Source: Diplolepis rosae (taxonomy: Eukaryota; Arthropoda; Insecta; Hymenoptera; Diplolepididae). Taken from it: 64,000 bases of DNA. The position numbers and the translations under genes are program-made. Numbering within the stretch: the first letter of the stretch is position 1; each line of letters starts with the position of its first letter. This document shows positions 1-9,740 of the stretch, piece after piece. The DNA is taken from the NCBI GenBank assembly GCA_030998225.1, contig JAPYXD010000308.1, forward strand, positions 3,606,001 to 3,670,000, written 5' to 3'. The notes beneath the pieces are model-generated. The model saw nothing but the letters and a program-made list of their open reading frames with translations, was not told the DNA's origin and searched no databases.

Positions 1-1007
1 TAAAAACTGACAATTCTCTAATTGACTCATGCAAATTTTATAATGTAACAGACGAAGACAGAGTAGAATGTATTAAAAAACTTCTTCGATTAGACCACTT
101 AAATCAAGATGAATATGAACATGTAGAAAAATTAATTAAAATTAATGCAGACAGATTTCAAATCCCAGGAGAACCACTTGAAGCTACTAATGTATTACAA
201 CATTCAATTCCTACTGTAGATGACGCTCCAATTTTTTCAAGACAATATAGATTTCCCCCAGTTCACAAGGAAGAAATTACAAGACAAGTCGATGAATTAT
301 TAAAAAATAAAATAATCAAGCCCTCACAATCACCATATAACACTCCAGTGTGGATAGTTCCTAAAAAACCTGATTCCCAAGGGAAAATAAAATGGAGAAT
401 GGTTCTTGATTTTCGTTAAGTAAATGAAAAAACAATTGGCTATTCGTATCCTTTACCTAATATAAACGATATACTTGATTCTCTAGGATCAGCAAAATAT
501 TTTTCAGTGTTTGATTTAGCTACCGGTTTTCACCATATAAAATAGGACCCAAAAGACTCGCATAAAACCGCATTTTCCACACCTCACGGTCATTACGAAT
601 TCGATAGAATGCCTTTCGGTTTAAAAACTGCACAAGCCACATTTCAGAGATTAATGGATTTAACATTAACTGGATTAATCGGAACGGAACTTTTTGTATA
701 TCTTGATGACATAGTTATATATGCAAATACTCTAGAAGAGCACGAAATTAAATTCAACAATTTAGCAGAAAGACTTAGAAAAGCAAATCTTCACTTACAA
801 CCAGACAAATGCGAATTTTTACGACCTGAAGTAGGATATTTAGGTCATATAATTGATAAAAATGGAGTACGTCCAGATCCAAAAAAGATAATAGCTGTAA
901 AAAACTTTCCAGTTCCAAAAACACAGAAAAATGTTAAACAATTTTTAGGCTTAGCAGGATATTATAGACGATTTATTGATGGATTTCAAAAATTGCAATT
1001 CCTTTAA
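1..1007 (+). pseudogene. pol: Ty3/gypsy element 1, reverse transcriptase part of pol (broken)
   Basis: This encodes the RT domain of a 17.6/297-like Ty3/gypsy retrotransposon, which copies element RNA into DNA inside the virus-like particle. Visible motifs are an N-terminal KPSQSPYNTPVWIVPKK block near 320-365, VLDFR near 400, FSVFDLATGFH near 505-530, MPFGLK at 609-626 and the catalytic YLDDIVIYA near 697-725, followed by [12 protein letters not shown] near 940-975. In-frame stops lie at 417-419 (inside the VLDFR-KLNEKT motif) and 543-545, so only the 609-1007 part is open. The 5' part (gag, protease) lies outside the window or is missing. RNase H follows in another frame. It is a dead copy, closely related to the copies at 8909-12575 and 22240-28187. 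Confidence 0.93.
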
Positions 1008-1485
1008 ATCAACTTCTGAAAAAAGATATACCTTTTAATTGGACAGAAAAACAACAAGCAGCTTTCGATATTTTAAAAGCAAAGTTATGTGAAGAACCAC
1101 TCTTACAACGACCTGATTTTTCTCAACCCTTTATACTCACAACAGATGCCTCAGGATTTGCAATAGGAGGTATTTTATCACAAGGTAAAATAGGTAAAGA
1201 TAAAACAATAGCATATGCTTCACGTAGTCTAAGTGATACTGAGAAAAAATATGATACATATGAAAAAGAAGCTCTTGCTATAATATTTTGTGTAACTCAT
1301 TTTCGTCCTTATTTGTACGGAAGAAAATTTACTTTAGTGACTGATCACAAACCTCTAGTTTGGTTTCAAAATTCTAAAGACCCTTGTTCACGAGTTTCAC
1401 GTTGGAGATTGAAACTCGCAGAATATGATTTTGATGTAATTTACAAAGCAGGAAAAATTACAAAAGGGAATAGCAAAAGAGATTA
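990..1485 (+). pseudogene. Gypsy element 1, RNase H domain of pol
   Basis: The frame from about 990 continues pol: a [13 protein letters not shown] connection, then the RNase H domain with TTDASGFAIGG near 1141-1170 (first catalytic Asp), the YDTYEKEALAI block with its Glu near 1252-1285, and VTDHKPLVW near 1338-1365. It has no ATG because it is an internal part of the polyprotein and is displaced by a frameshift near 985. The frame ends near 1485, just after an abrupt join at about 1455-1460. There the RNase H tail (YKAGK) is fused straight to the start of the integrase region. In the sister copies this point is occupied by a long acidic linker. Confidence 0.88.
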
Positions 1486-1486
1486 A

Positions 1487-2797
1487 AAAAGGAAACTACT
1501 ACCATTTTGCACTTCCAATTGAAGAAGAAACTAAGGACAATTTATCAGAAACCTTAAATAATATGAAATTATCAATTCACTCATTACATGAATTATCTCA
1601 AAAGTTTAAATTACGATCAATTAGTATTTCAAAAACTTCCAGAATTAATCATATACCTTGGGAAGAAGTGAAGTCAATGCTCAATTCAATTTTTTCAAAT
1701 TCAACTACAAAAATTATAGTCTGCAATGGAATAACGCAATATCCAACAAAGGAACAACGAACTCATTTAATTGAAGAAGCTCATTCTTCGGCATTAGGAG
1801 GCCATAAAGGCGTTACAAAAACTTATAGCCGAATTCGCCAAAAATTTTTTTGGGAAAATATGAAAGTAGACATTCAAAAATATATTCAAGGCTGTTTACA
1901 ATGTCAACTGAAAAAATTAATCAGAGTCAAAACAAAAAATCCTATGGTAATTACTGACACACCCACTACTGCTTTTGAAAAAATATCAATTGACATTGTT
2001 AGTCCACTACCTGGGACAAAATCTCGTAACATATATTCTAACCATACAAGAAAATTTTACAAAATATTCTTGAGCACTACCTGTTCCTAATCACCAAGCT
2101 AGTACGATAGCAGGTGCTTTTGTGAAAAAATTTATTTGCATATTTGGATCATAGAAAGGAGTACTTACTGACCAAAGCAGAGATTTTTTAAGTAATTTAT
2201 TAAAAAGATTGGCAAAACGTTTTAGAATTAAACAATTTCGTACCACAGCTTTTCACCCTCAATCAAACGGGTCATTAGAACGTTCACATCATGTTTTAGG
2301 AGAATATCTCAAACAATTTGTTGCAAAAAATTCAGAATGGGATGATTGGCTTGAACTAGCAATGTTCTCGTATAATACTAGTGTACATGAAGGCACAAAA
2401 TGCACACCCTATGAATTAGTTTTTGGTAAACTGGCTCGTGAACCTTCCAGTGAACCTTTATCACGACAAGAAAAATTACAAACGTATGATGATTATTTAA
2501 TTAATTTCGTAACACAACTTCACGAAATGCGAACACAAGCAAGAGAGAATCTTATTTCAGCAAAAGAAAAATCGAAAATATATTATGATAAAAAAATAAA
2601 TCCTTTAGAAGTAAAAATTGGAGACAACGTATTTTTATTAAAAGGAGGAAAATTAAAAAGCTGGATAATCAATACACAGGACCTCACGAAGTTTTAGATG
2701 TACTAGGAAAAGGAAATGTAAAAATCAACGTAAAAGGAAAACCGACAGTAGTTCACATGAATCGAATAAAAAGATCGCACATGAATATACAAAATTG
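1487..2797 (+). pseudogene. Gypsy element 1, integrase of pol (broken)
   Basis: This is the integrase, which inserts the cDNA. An HHCC zinc finger is visible at about 1765-1910 (H...H, then CLQCQ). The DDE core has IDIVSPLPG near 1990-2010 (first Asp), LTDQSRDF near 2165-2190 (second Asp) and GSLERSHH near 2269-2292 (Glu). The C-terminal part has DNQYTGPHEV near 2665-2695, a GPY/F-like motif, and ends near 2797. Breaks: a frameshift near 2030, in-frame TGA and TAG at about 2071 and 2152, and a frameshift near 2655. Both stops recur in the copy at 23085-24447. Known of the family: HHCC, DDE and GPY/F. Inferred: no active integrase is made. Confidence 0.9.
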
Positions 2798-4380
2798 ATT
2801 AACTGAATTTGAATCCAAACCTAAAATAATATAAACTTTGCATAAAACCAAAGTGTTTAGAATAACTGAACCAGGAAATGTTTTAAACAAAAGATCTTTT
2901 GAAATTTTATTCTAATCTTATTTTTTCTATTTCAGAGATTCGAGAAGCTCACTATGCCTTCAAATACCAATCAAAAAATTTCAATATATTTCGTGTCTTT
3001 TTTTTCAGAGTAAATTAAACTTCTCAAACTAGCAAGTATCTATCAAATTAATCAAAAATGTTTAACTTTTTTCTTCTGTTCAGCAAAAACTAATAATCTA
3101 ATATCATCACAAAGAAATTATATTTCATTAAAATTCTTATGTGTAATTTCTTTGCATTTAATTTAATCAATTTTATTTTTGTTCACCAACCTTTCAAAAA
3201 ACAAACGAATAACATTTTTAGAAAGACAAATGCTAGTTTTCATTCGTGTCAACATTATATTTTATCACTTAAAGAAAAATATAGAAATATTTGTATTTTT
3301 CTTCTTTTTTGGATGAAAAAAAAGACTTTTTCTGACAAGAATAAATAAGCACTTCTTAATCGGTGCCATCATAAATATAATTTCAATTTTGTTTTTTCTT
3401 CCATCAAGGGAACTTTTCTTGATTCCCATCCTATTGGAAGAACAGTTTCTACAAATATTGAGTCTGTAAATGTATACTATGCGATGGCGTTACAAAATTG
3501 TTAATGTAAAAATTGCTTTTCCAATAGAAATTAATGTGCAACACTAACAAATTGAATAATTAATATTCTTCATATGTTTCATGCACAAATAACTCTATTA
3601 ATTTTACAAGAAAGAGTAGAAAAACAATTAAAAGTACATGAATTGTAGGAAAATCTATTACCCTGTGGTTATGTAAAATTGTTTTTCTTATGATTATTTT
3701 ATTCATTTAATAATACACCAATGAAATTGAAGTTCATGAAATTAATTTTTAGAAACATGTAAAAGTAATAATAAGCAATAGCTATGCCTTGTTTTGAAGA
3801 AATCAATTTTAGACTTAACCAAGTTTTTTCTCTTCAATGTACCAAGTTACAACGTCTATTAATTAATATATGTAATCAACTATCAAATTTTATTTTTAAT
3901 CTGTATTATTAATATTATATATGTCATTTTCTCTTTTTACTAATTTATACGTCAACCATCGTAATACTTGTAAATTGCTCTTTACTATTTTATATCTAAT
4001 CGATGAAAGTTTACAATTTTTAATCTTCTTTTCATCAACAATCATCATGTTGTAAGTTTAAATAGTTATTATCAATCAAAGAGAAAATTGTTAAATTACC
4101 TAATCACCACTATAACATATGTAATCAATGATTGTAATATTTCCAGACTTGTATCCTCCGTTATTACTATGCATTTATGTAAAACTTGTTATAAATTTTT
4201 AATTCGCAACAATAATTGAAAATGTGAATTCCTATAATTATGTATAAACAAAATTTTTATGTTATAAATTGGCAAATTAAATTGAAAATATGTACTTGAT
4301 TGAGTAAGCATCTTGGATTAAAAATGTATTCTTCTACCGAAGTTTCGATCGAGGATCGTTAACTCCCCGCGCTCGAACTG
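2798..4380 (+). other. Gypsy element 1, 3' internal non-coding region
   Basis: About 1.6 kb of AT-rich sequence lies between the end of integrase and the polypurine tract. I see no credible ORF; a 69-aa frame at 3139-3348 is low-complexity and is not kept open in the related copy. The same region is found in reverse at 22240-23084, so it belongs to the element. In this class of element an env gene can sit here, and polypyrimidine-AG sites near 2935 and 3008 look like splice acceptors, but no env motif is visible. Confidence 0.7.
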
Positions 4381-4390
4381 AGGGGGGAGG
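4381..4390 (+). promoter_or_regulatory. Polypurine tract of gypsy element 1
   Basis: AGGGGGGAGG lies directly before the LTR start TGTCACG. In LTR elements this RNase H-resistant tract primes plus-strand DNA synthesis. A matching tract is seen in reverse at 13282-13292 next to another LTR of the same type. Confidence 0.85.
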
Positions 4391-4575
4391 TGTCACGTCC
4401 CGCGACGTATTTGAATGTATATAATACACACAGGCTGGATTGAGTTAAGAAATCTATGAGAAAATCGATAAAGGGGAATAGGGAGTAGGGAAAGTAGGGA
4501 GCAGTATAGGACCCTTATCCTCTAAGAAGATATGACTACGTCACGATTTTCGCTGACCGTCAATTTGTATGAAAA

Positions 4576-4613
4576 TATATAAAAGAGGCCCACACCAAGA
4601 GCAAGCAGTCAGT
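4576..4613 (+). promoter_or_regulatory. Putative LTR core promoter (TATA box and initiator)
   Basis: TATATAAAAG at 4576-4585 is followed about 30 bp downstream by TCAGT at 4609-4613, an insect-type initiator. The position inside the LTR fits the U3/R boundary. Function is inferred. Confidence 0.55.
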
Positions 4614-4719
4614 AAATTCTTCGTCTAGTTCGACACTTAAATTTTCCTTCGGATTTATAACCGGTCTCGCGACAATAGTCCAGTGCGGCATTTCAATTTA
4701 ACTTCGAAAATCTCTGAAT

Positions 4720-5874
4720 TTGAGATTAATAAAATTCGACCGGGACAATTTAAAATCCAAGTTCGGGAGTCGTAAAGTAAGTAAAGTAAAGTCGTATTAT
4801 ATAAATTTAAATGAACTAAAAGATAAAAATATTATTGATGAAAAACTTTACAAATTTCTTCATTGTAGCACCAATATTGCACCCAAATTCTATGGTTTAC
4901 CAAAAATCCATAAAACCAACTGTCCACTAAGACCTATCACTTCCTTCATTGGTTCACCTTTATACAACCTATCTAAATTACTTTCTAAATCTATGCAAAA
5001 AACAGTTGGACATACTGAATATCATATTAAAGATAGTTTTGAATTCACAAAGATAATTTCCAATATCTATATACCAAATAACTTCACTATTATCTCACTT
5101 GATGCAGTATCCATGTACACTAATATTTCTTGGAATCTTATTAGAAAATCAGTTAAATTAAGATGGAATCAGATAAAAACCAATACTTTTCTCAAACAAA
5201 CACATTTCGATAATATTTTACAATTTTGTTTAGAATCATCATACTGTACTTATAACAATGAATTTTATAAACAAATTTTTGGTTTACCAATGGGATCGCC
5301 TCTATCAGCCACTGCTGCAAACGTTGTCATGGAAGAGTTAGAGAAAAAAATTATAAAAAAATTACCTTATAATATTATATTTTATTACAGATATGTAGAT
5401 GACACTTTAATTTGTCTACCAGAAAACAAAGTAGAAGATATTTTATGCAGATTTAATTCCATAGATAAAAAACTAAAATTTTTGGATGTAAATATCCAAG
5501 TTATTGATAATAAAATTAAAACTAATTGGTACAAAAAACCAATTTGGTCAGGTCGATATATCAATTTTTTCTCTAACCACTGTTCAACATATAAAATAGG
5601 CGTTATCTACTCACTTACTGATAGAGCAATACTCTTATCAGATAAAGAATTTCATATAAATAATTTAAATTGTGTGCGATCTACATTACTAAAAAATGGC
5701 TATCCACTAGATCTTTTAAATGAAAAAATTTTCGAACGTTATAAAAAATTAATAACATTTCAACATAAAACAAATCAAGTATGTGAAATTTATAATATAG
5801 ATCACAGAGAAAGTAGAAAAGTCATAACTTTTCCATATATTCAAAATTTTCAAGAACAGCTATGCAGAATTTAA
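4720..5874 (+). CDS. Penelope-like element reverse transcriptase (5'-truncated)
   Basis: This 384-aa ORF is the RT of a Penelope-like retroelement, a class related to telomerase RT. Motifs by residue: PKFYGLPKIHK about 55-65, LRPITSFIGSPLYNLSK 70-86, SLDAVSMYTNI 126-136 (first catalytic Asp), GLPMGSPLSA 188-197, YRYVDDTLI 223-231 (catalytic DD), KLKFLDVNI 251-259 and TNWYKKPIWSGRYINFFSNH 268-287. The first 25 or so residues read LTR sequence in frame, so the ATG at 4720 is probably not native; homology starts near 4795. The stretch between RFNSID (245-250) and KLKFLDV looks about 10-15 residues short, a possible internal deletion. A GIY-YIG domain follows in another frame. The catalytic residues are intact, but the 5' end is missing. 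Confidence 0.9.
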   Translation: MRLIKFDRDNLKSKFGSRKVSKVKSYYINLNELKDKNIIDEKLYKFLHCSTNIAPKFYGLPKIHKTNCPLRPITSFIGSPLYNLSKLLSKSMQKTVGHTEYHIKDSFEFTKIISNIYIPNNFTIISLDAVSMYTNISWNLIRKSVKLRWNQIKTNTFLKQTHFDNILQFCLESSYCTYNNEFYKQIFGLPMGSPLSATAANVVMEELEKKIIKKLPYNIIFYYRYVDDTLICLPENKVEDILCRFNSIDKKLKFLDVNIQVIDNKIKTNWYKKPIWSGRYINFFSNHCSTYKIGVIYSLTDRAILLSDKEFHINNLNCVRSTLLKNGYPLDLLNEKIFERYKKLITFQHKTNQVCEIYNIDHRESRKVITFPYIQNFQEQLCRI

Positions 5875-5924
5875 AAAATAAACTAAACTTCAAATTGTCT
5901 TTAAAATAGAAAACTCTTTACAAA

Positions 5925-6297
5925 AAAATTATTTCGAACAATTAAAGATAGAACACAAAAAAAATTTAAATATAATGTCATTTATGAAATTAACTGTATA
6001 CAATGCAACAAAAAATATATTGGACAAACTTGCAGATTCTTACACAATAGATTACTAGAACATGCTAGATCTGTTAAAAATAAAGATAACAAAACTGCAC
6101 TTGCAGAACATGCTACTTCTTACAAACATTCCTTTGATTTTAAAAATACTAAAATTTTAGATACAGAAAATATTTTAAAAAAACGATTAATTTTAGAAAT
6201 GATTTATATTCAAAAAGAAAATTTTTCTATTAATTACAAAACAGATATTGAAAATTTAAGTGCCATTTATAATAATATAATAAAATCCATAAAATAA
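5925..6297 (+). pseudogene. Penelope-like element GIY-YIG endonuclease domain
   Basis: This is the C-terminal endonuclease module of the same element, out of frame with the RT ORF. The frame gives NVIYEINCIQCNKKYIGQT (GIY-like VIY, a CxxC, then KYIGQT), RLLEHARS near 6050-6070 and AEHATSYKHSFDF near 6105-6140, and it ends near IKSIK at 6297. The CxxC just before YIG is typical of Penelope endonucleases. In an intact element it is fused to the RT; here stops after 5874 separate them. It nicks target DNA to prime reverse transcription. Confidence 0.85.
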
Positions 6298-7010
6298 CTT
6301 TTCTACTTTCTCTTATCTTTTCTAATCTTTTTAATTGTATAATTTTATAAATTTCAAAAATTACCATTGAATGTTACCAATAACCGATATATTACATATT
6401 AATTTTCTTGAGAACGCACCATAACATCAACAACGCTACGATAGCCAAATGAACAATTGTGGAGACATTTTACTTCCAAAGTTTTGTGTAGTTAAAAAAA
6501 AAAATTTTAAAAATGTAACAATTACGTATAAATGATGGAAGCTGCTTGTAAGTAACTAATATTTCAAAAAATATCTTTACACATTTTCATTCAAAATTTA
6601 TCTCTTATATATTTATTTTATAGGTGTCCTTATCGATCAATATATAACCTAAAAAGGTTGACACCAGTTATCCTAACAAAAATTTTAAAAAAATTTAACG
6701 AACTTTCATAGCAACTAATATGCTATGATGATAATTTTACAATATAACTTTATGCTTTTAAACTTGGATTTTTTGAAATTTAATTTTTTATAAAAATTTA
6801 ACCTATCATCAAACAATATGAATGGAAGTAAAATACCAAATTTGTTATCCACGGTATGTTTATTATTATTATTATTCTTTCTCTCTTTTATCTTCTCTTA
6901 ATTTTATATTTTATATTGAAAAAACAAAATCTTTTTATTATCTTTTTATTATATTCATAATTTTTTAAAAATTTTTTATATATATTCATTTTGTATTTCC
7001 TTTTTATAGT

Positions 7011-7050
7011 CTTGATAAGGACCGAAAAATCGGTCGAAACGTTGACGTAC
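7011..7050 (+). ncRNA. Hammerhead-ribozyme-like motif at the 3' end of Penelope-like element 1
   Basis: TTGATAAG at 7012-7019 is followed by a 6-bp stem with a 4-nt loop (GACCGA/TCGGTC, 7020-7035), then GAAA (7036-7039), a mini-stem CG-TTGA-CG (7040-7047) and TA with C after it. This is the layout of the minimal hammerheads known in Penelope-like elements. The core departs from CTGATGA (C3 to T, G8 to A), so it is probably inactive in this copy. Confidence 0.6.
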
Positions 7051-7385
7051 TTTCAAAATAAAACAACTTTACAAAACCAGAAAGGCCATTCACTTTAATG
7101 TTCAAATTATAATACCGGTAACAACATATCTACAAACTAAATTCAATTTGTATTATTTTCATAATCATTGTGTCTTTCATTGACTTATCCTCATCCCTAA
7201 GCGAGGATTATTCGATCCTAACTTAAAACGAGGAATCTTCGATCAAAGTAAGTATATTTGCGTACTTGTGACGTAACAGGTATGAAGGGTAGAAAAAACG
7301 ACTTCTTCAGACTATAGATTATGTCTTACAAAAATTCAACTCCTATCACCCTCGCTAAAAATTTTTTCATGAAATTAAGAGTAAT

Positions 7386-7727
7386 AACTCGATTTCTTTT
7401 TTGAATATTAAAATTATTAATTGCAAAGATGGAACTATTCTTACTGATTGGCACAGAAAGGACACAAATTCTGGTAGATTTATAAATTTCTTTTCAAATC
7501 ATTCGATAAAACAGAAATCTGCAATAATCAAGAATTTAGTGGTCTCGGCCATTCTCTTATCACATCATTCTTTCCACCAGAAAAATTTATCAATAGTTAA
7601 AAAACGTTTAGAGCTTAATAATTATCCAGATAAATTCATTGACTATGATATACAACGTAGAATCTTATATAATTACAATAATAACAACAATTTTACTAAC
7701 AATAATTTCTATTCCATTATTTGGTAA
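7386..7727 (+). pseudogene. Penelope-like element 2, C-terminal part of RT
   Basis: The frame reads SFLNIKI, then TDWHRKDTNSGRFINFFSNH near 7447-7506, which aligns with TNWYKKPIWSGRYINFFSNH of the first Penelope copy. It then gives a helical region up to an Asn-rich tail near 7670-7710. Everything upstream of the KLxFLD motif, including the catalytic Asp residues, is absent, so this is a 5'-truncated relic. The two Penelope copies are only distantly similar and belong to different subfamilies. Confidence 0.8.
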
Positions 7728-7786
7728 TGTCTCATTTTCAATAAAAAGAATATTATCTGATTTTAATTTAAATACAATTTTTAGAA

Positions 7787-8191
7787 TTGATTCAGTTAGA
7801 CAATATGATTAAACTTTGTAAGGATCCATTGGATATTTTGGAACAATCTAATGTAGTTTACAAGATGACCTGTAAACAATGCAAAAAAACATATATAGGC
7901 CGGACTGGTAGATTGCTCCGATCTAGACGGAATGAATATCGTAATAATATTAAACTGAATGAGAAATATCATAACGTTGTTAGTAAACATATATTAGAAT
8001 TTGACCATGATTTTGATTGGGATAACTTATTAATTTTACACAAAGAAAATAATTATTTTAAGAGATGCTTAGCGGGAATTTTTTACATAAAAAAAGAAGG
8101 AAATAATTGCTTGATTGTTATTACAGACTTAAAGAATTATATCCCTTCCTATAATGTGATCTTGGAACAACTCTTAAATTCCAAATGTTAA
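7787..8191 (+). CDS. Penelope-like element 2 GIY-YIG endonuclease domain
   Basis: A 134-aa ORF with VVYKMTCKQCKKTYIGRTGR at about residues 23-42: the GIY-YIG signature with the CxxC of Penelope endonucleases. It continues with LRSRRNEY and a HILEFDHDFDW block. It ends at NSKC, close to the natural end of such domains. The ATG is a chance internal start; natively this is the C-terminus of a fused RT-endonuclease, and it is displaced from the RT tail by a frameshift at 7728-7786. The domain itself looks intact. Confidence 0.85.
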   Translation: MIQLDNMIKLCKDPLDILEQSNVVYKMTCKQCKKTYIGRTGRLLRSRRNEYRNNIKLNEKYHNVVSKHILEFDHDFDWDNLLILHKENNYFKRCLAGIFYIKKEGNNCLIVITDLKNYIPSYNVILEQLLNSKC

Positions 8192-8817
8192 TAATAAAAA
8201 ATAGAAAAATCTCTTTTTCATTCTTTGTTTCCATGTCTTCATTAGTTTCCTCTGTCCTATTATTAATCTGCATTTATTTTAATTTAATTTCAATACTAAT
8301 TTTACTCAGTTTTTTATAATATTTCTTATTTTTACATTACAGCACTTTCCAATTTCACAGTTCAATATTTTACCTACTCTAAGTTTGTTTATAAATTTCT
8401 ATCGTCTCTACTCGCCTTTCAGTAGAGCTTGATCTCTTGTCTTGTTAATATTTACTATATATTTATTTCCATCACTTTAATATGATTTTTAAAACAAATT
8501 GTTATTGTTACTTGTTTAAATCGACTAGTTTGTGTTATTTTTTCAAAAAAATTCTATTATAATGACCTCACATGGAATTTTAGGTAATTAATTTTTGTCT
8601 TTATTTTAGTTGTTAATTTAATATCCGCTCAGCGATTTTTTATTTTAAAACTCTTTGTTATTAATTTTATATTATTTTTTCTTATTTCTTTCTTGCATAC
8701 AGAGAGACGAATACTGTATATTTTTTTCCTTGACCGCTCTTGACGCTTTATGTTTTCACTCCTGGAGGTGACGGATGATGTACTTTAATTTTTATATCTG
8801 ACTAATGCCAATTTTGT

Positions 8818-8857
8818 CTTGATGAGGAAGTCGTACATGACTTCGAAACGTTGAATA
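8818..8857 (+). ncRNA. Hammerhead-ribozyme-like motif of Penelope-like element 2
   Basis: TTGATGAG (8819-8826) precedes a perfect 6-bp stem GAAGTC/GACTTC (8827-8832, 8839-8844; loop GTACAT), then GAAAC at 8845-8849. The layout matches the motif at 7011-7050. Stem III is not well formed after GAAA, so activity is doubtful. Confidence 0.55.
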
Positions 8858-8908
8858 CAACTCTACCTATTATATTCGAAAGAACTCGTTTTTTCTACCC
8901 TTCATACC

Positions 8909-9740
8909 TTCACAAAGTAAAATTAACTTAGCACGAGAAGAACCAATTAAATATCAAATCTGCCAGAAGACAGGTCACACAGCAGCAACCTGTTTTCAAT
9001 ATATTCAACAATTAACAAATAAAAGCTTACAAGGTAATCAGTCAAGATATAATTTAAATAGACAAAATAATCAATACGAGGGAAATAGGCATGGTCAGGG
9101 AACTCAACGGAGACCCTCACAGTGATATCAAATACAAAGCTCAAATCAACAAGGAAGTAGGAACGATTATAGAGGCATAAATAGTTTCCCAACCCACCCA
9201 AATTTTTCTCAAGGAAATAGATTCAACCAAAACCCAAACTTTAATCGGAATAATCAGAATATGTATCGCAATCCTACTCAAAATAATCAAAGTCGAAATT
9301 TCAACCAAAATTCGAATTTTAACAGAAATTTTATTCAAGGTCAAAACTTCAATCAAGGTCAAAATTTCAGTCGAAGAAGTAATTTCAATTAAAATCCTTA
9401 TTTTAACCAAAGACTTAATTATAATGCGAACTACAATCAAAATAGAAATCAGAATCCAAATTTTAATCAGAACCCAAATCCAGGTCGAAATTTTGAACTT
9501 ATTTGCTATTTATGTAATACACCAGGACATACATCTAGGAATTGTAACAAACAATTTAATATAAATCAACAATTACAACAACTACCACAACAACAGCAAA
9601 AGCAACAACAACAAGAATTTAATGAACAGGAAAACTCCAATGCCCTTCCCGGAACGGGTGCACAAAGGAGGGCTTAAATGAACAGTTGAATGCACCTAAC
9701 TTTATTGAAAATAAAACATAAAAAGTCAATTTAAGTACAA
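8909..9740 (+). pseudogene. gag: Gypsy element 2, C-terminal part of gag with zinc knuckles
   Basis: The frame opens directly after the Penelope-like insertion. It reads a degenerate knuckle YQICQKTGHTAATC near 8953-8994 (first Cys replaced by Tyr), a stretch of about 160 residues very rich in Asn, Gln, Phe and Arg, and an intact CCHC knuckle CYLCNTPGHTSRNC near 9505-9546. A Gln-rich tail follows and ends near 9677. In-frame stops occur near 9122 and 9390. Gag builds the particle and the knuckles bind RNA. The N-terminal matrix and capsid parts are lost at the junction. The Asn/Gln-rich region also appears in the gag of element 4. Confidence 0.85.

Larger units (their letters stand above)
4790..7095 (+). 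mobile_element. Penelope-like element 1, inserted in the gypsy LTR
   Basis: The element runs from the truncated RT through the GIY-YIG domain, an AT-rich 3' untranslated part (6298-7010) and a hammerhead-like terminal motif at 7011-7050. It lies in the same orientation as the LTR it splits. Its left edge lies near 4780-4800 and its right edge near 7090-7130, judged from where LTR homology stops and restarts. 5' truncation is normal for these elements. Confidence 0.85.
4391..7278 (+). mobile_element. 3' LTR of gypsy element 1, split by a Penelope-like insertion
   Basis: The LTR starts TGTCACGTCCCGCGAC right after the polypurine tract and ends in GTGACGTAACA at 7278 (TG...CA ends). About 390 bp (to roughly 4780) and the last 170-190 bp (from roughly 7095) are LTR; the middle is the inserted Penelope-like element. 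The 3' part carries a block (CCTAAGCGAGGAT, AAAACGAGGAATCTT) repeated at 39285-39370 and, inverted, at 39446-39540, which fixes the LTR end. The exact insertion edges are uncertain to about 30 bp. Confidence 0.85.
7279..8908 (+). mobile_element. Penelope-like element 2, 5'-truncated, with 22-bp terminal inverted repeat
   Basis: The element lies between the gypsy LTR end at 7278 and gag sequence starting at 8909. The outermost 22 bp are an exact inverted repeat (7279-7300 and 8887-8908, GGTATGAAGGGTAGAAAAAA plus CG). It carries only the C-terminal part of RT, a GIY-YIG ORF and a hammerhead-like motif near the right end. Inverted terminal fragments are known for Penelope insertions. Confidence 0.8.

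Noticed and set aside
3139..3348. Possible env remnant after integrase
   Set aside because: Low-complexity frame not kept open in element 3; no signal peptide, cleavage site or fusion motif.
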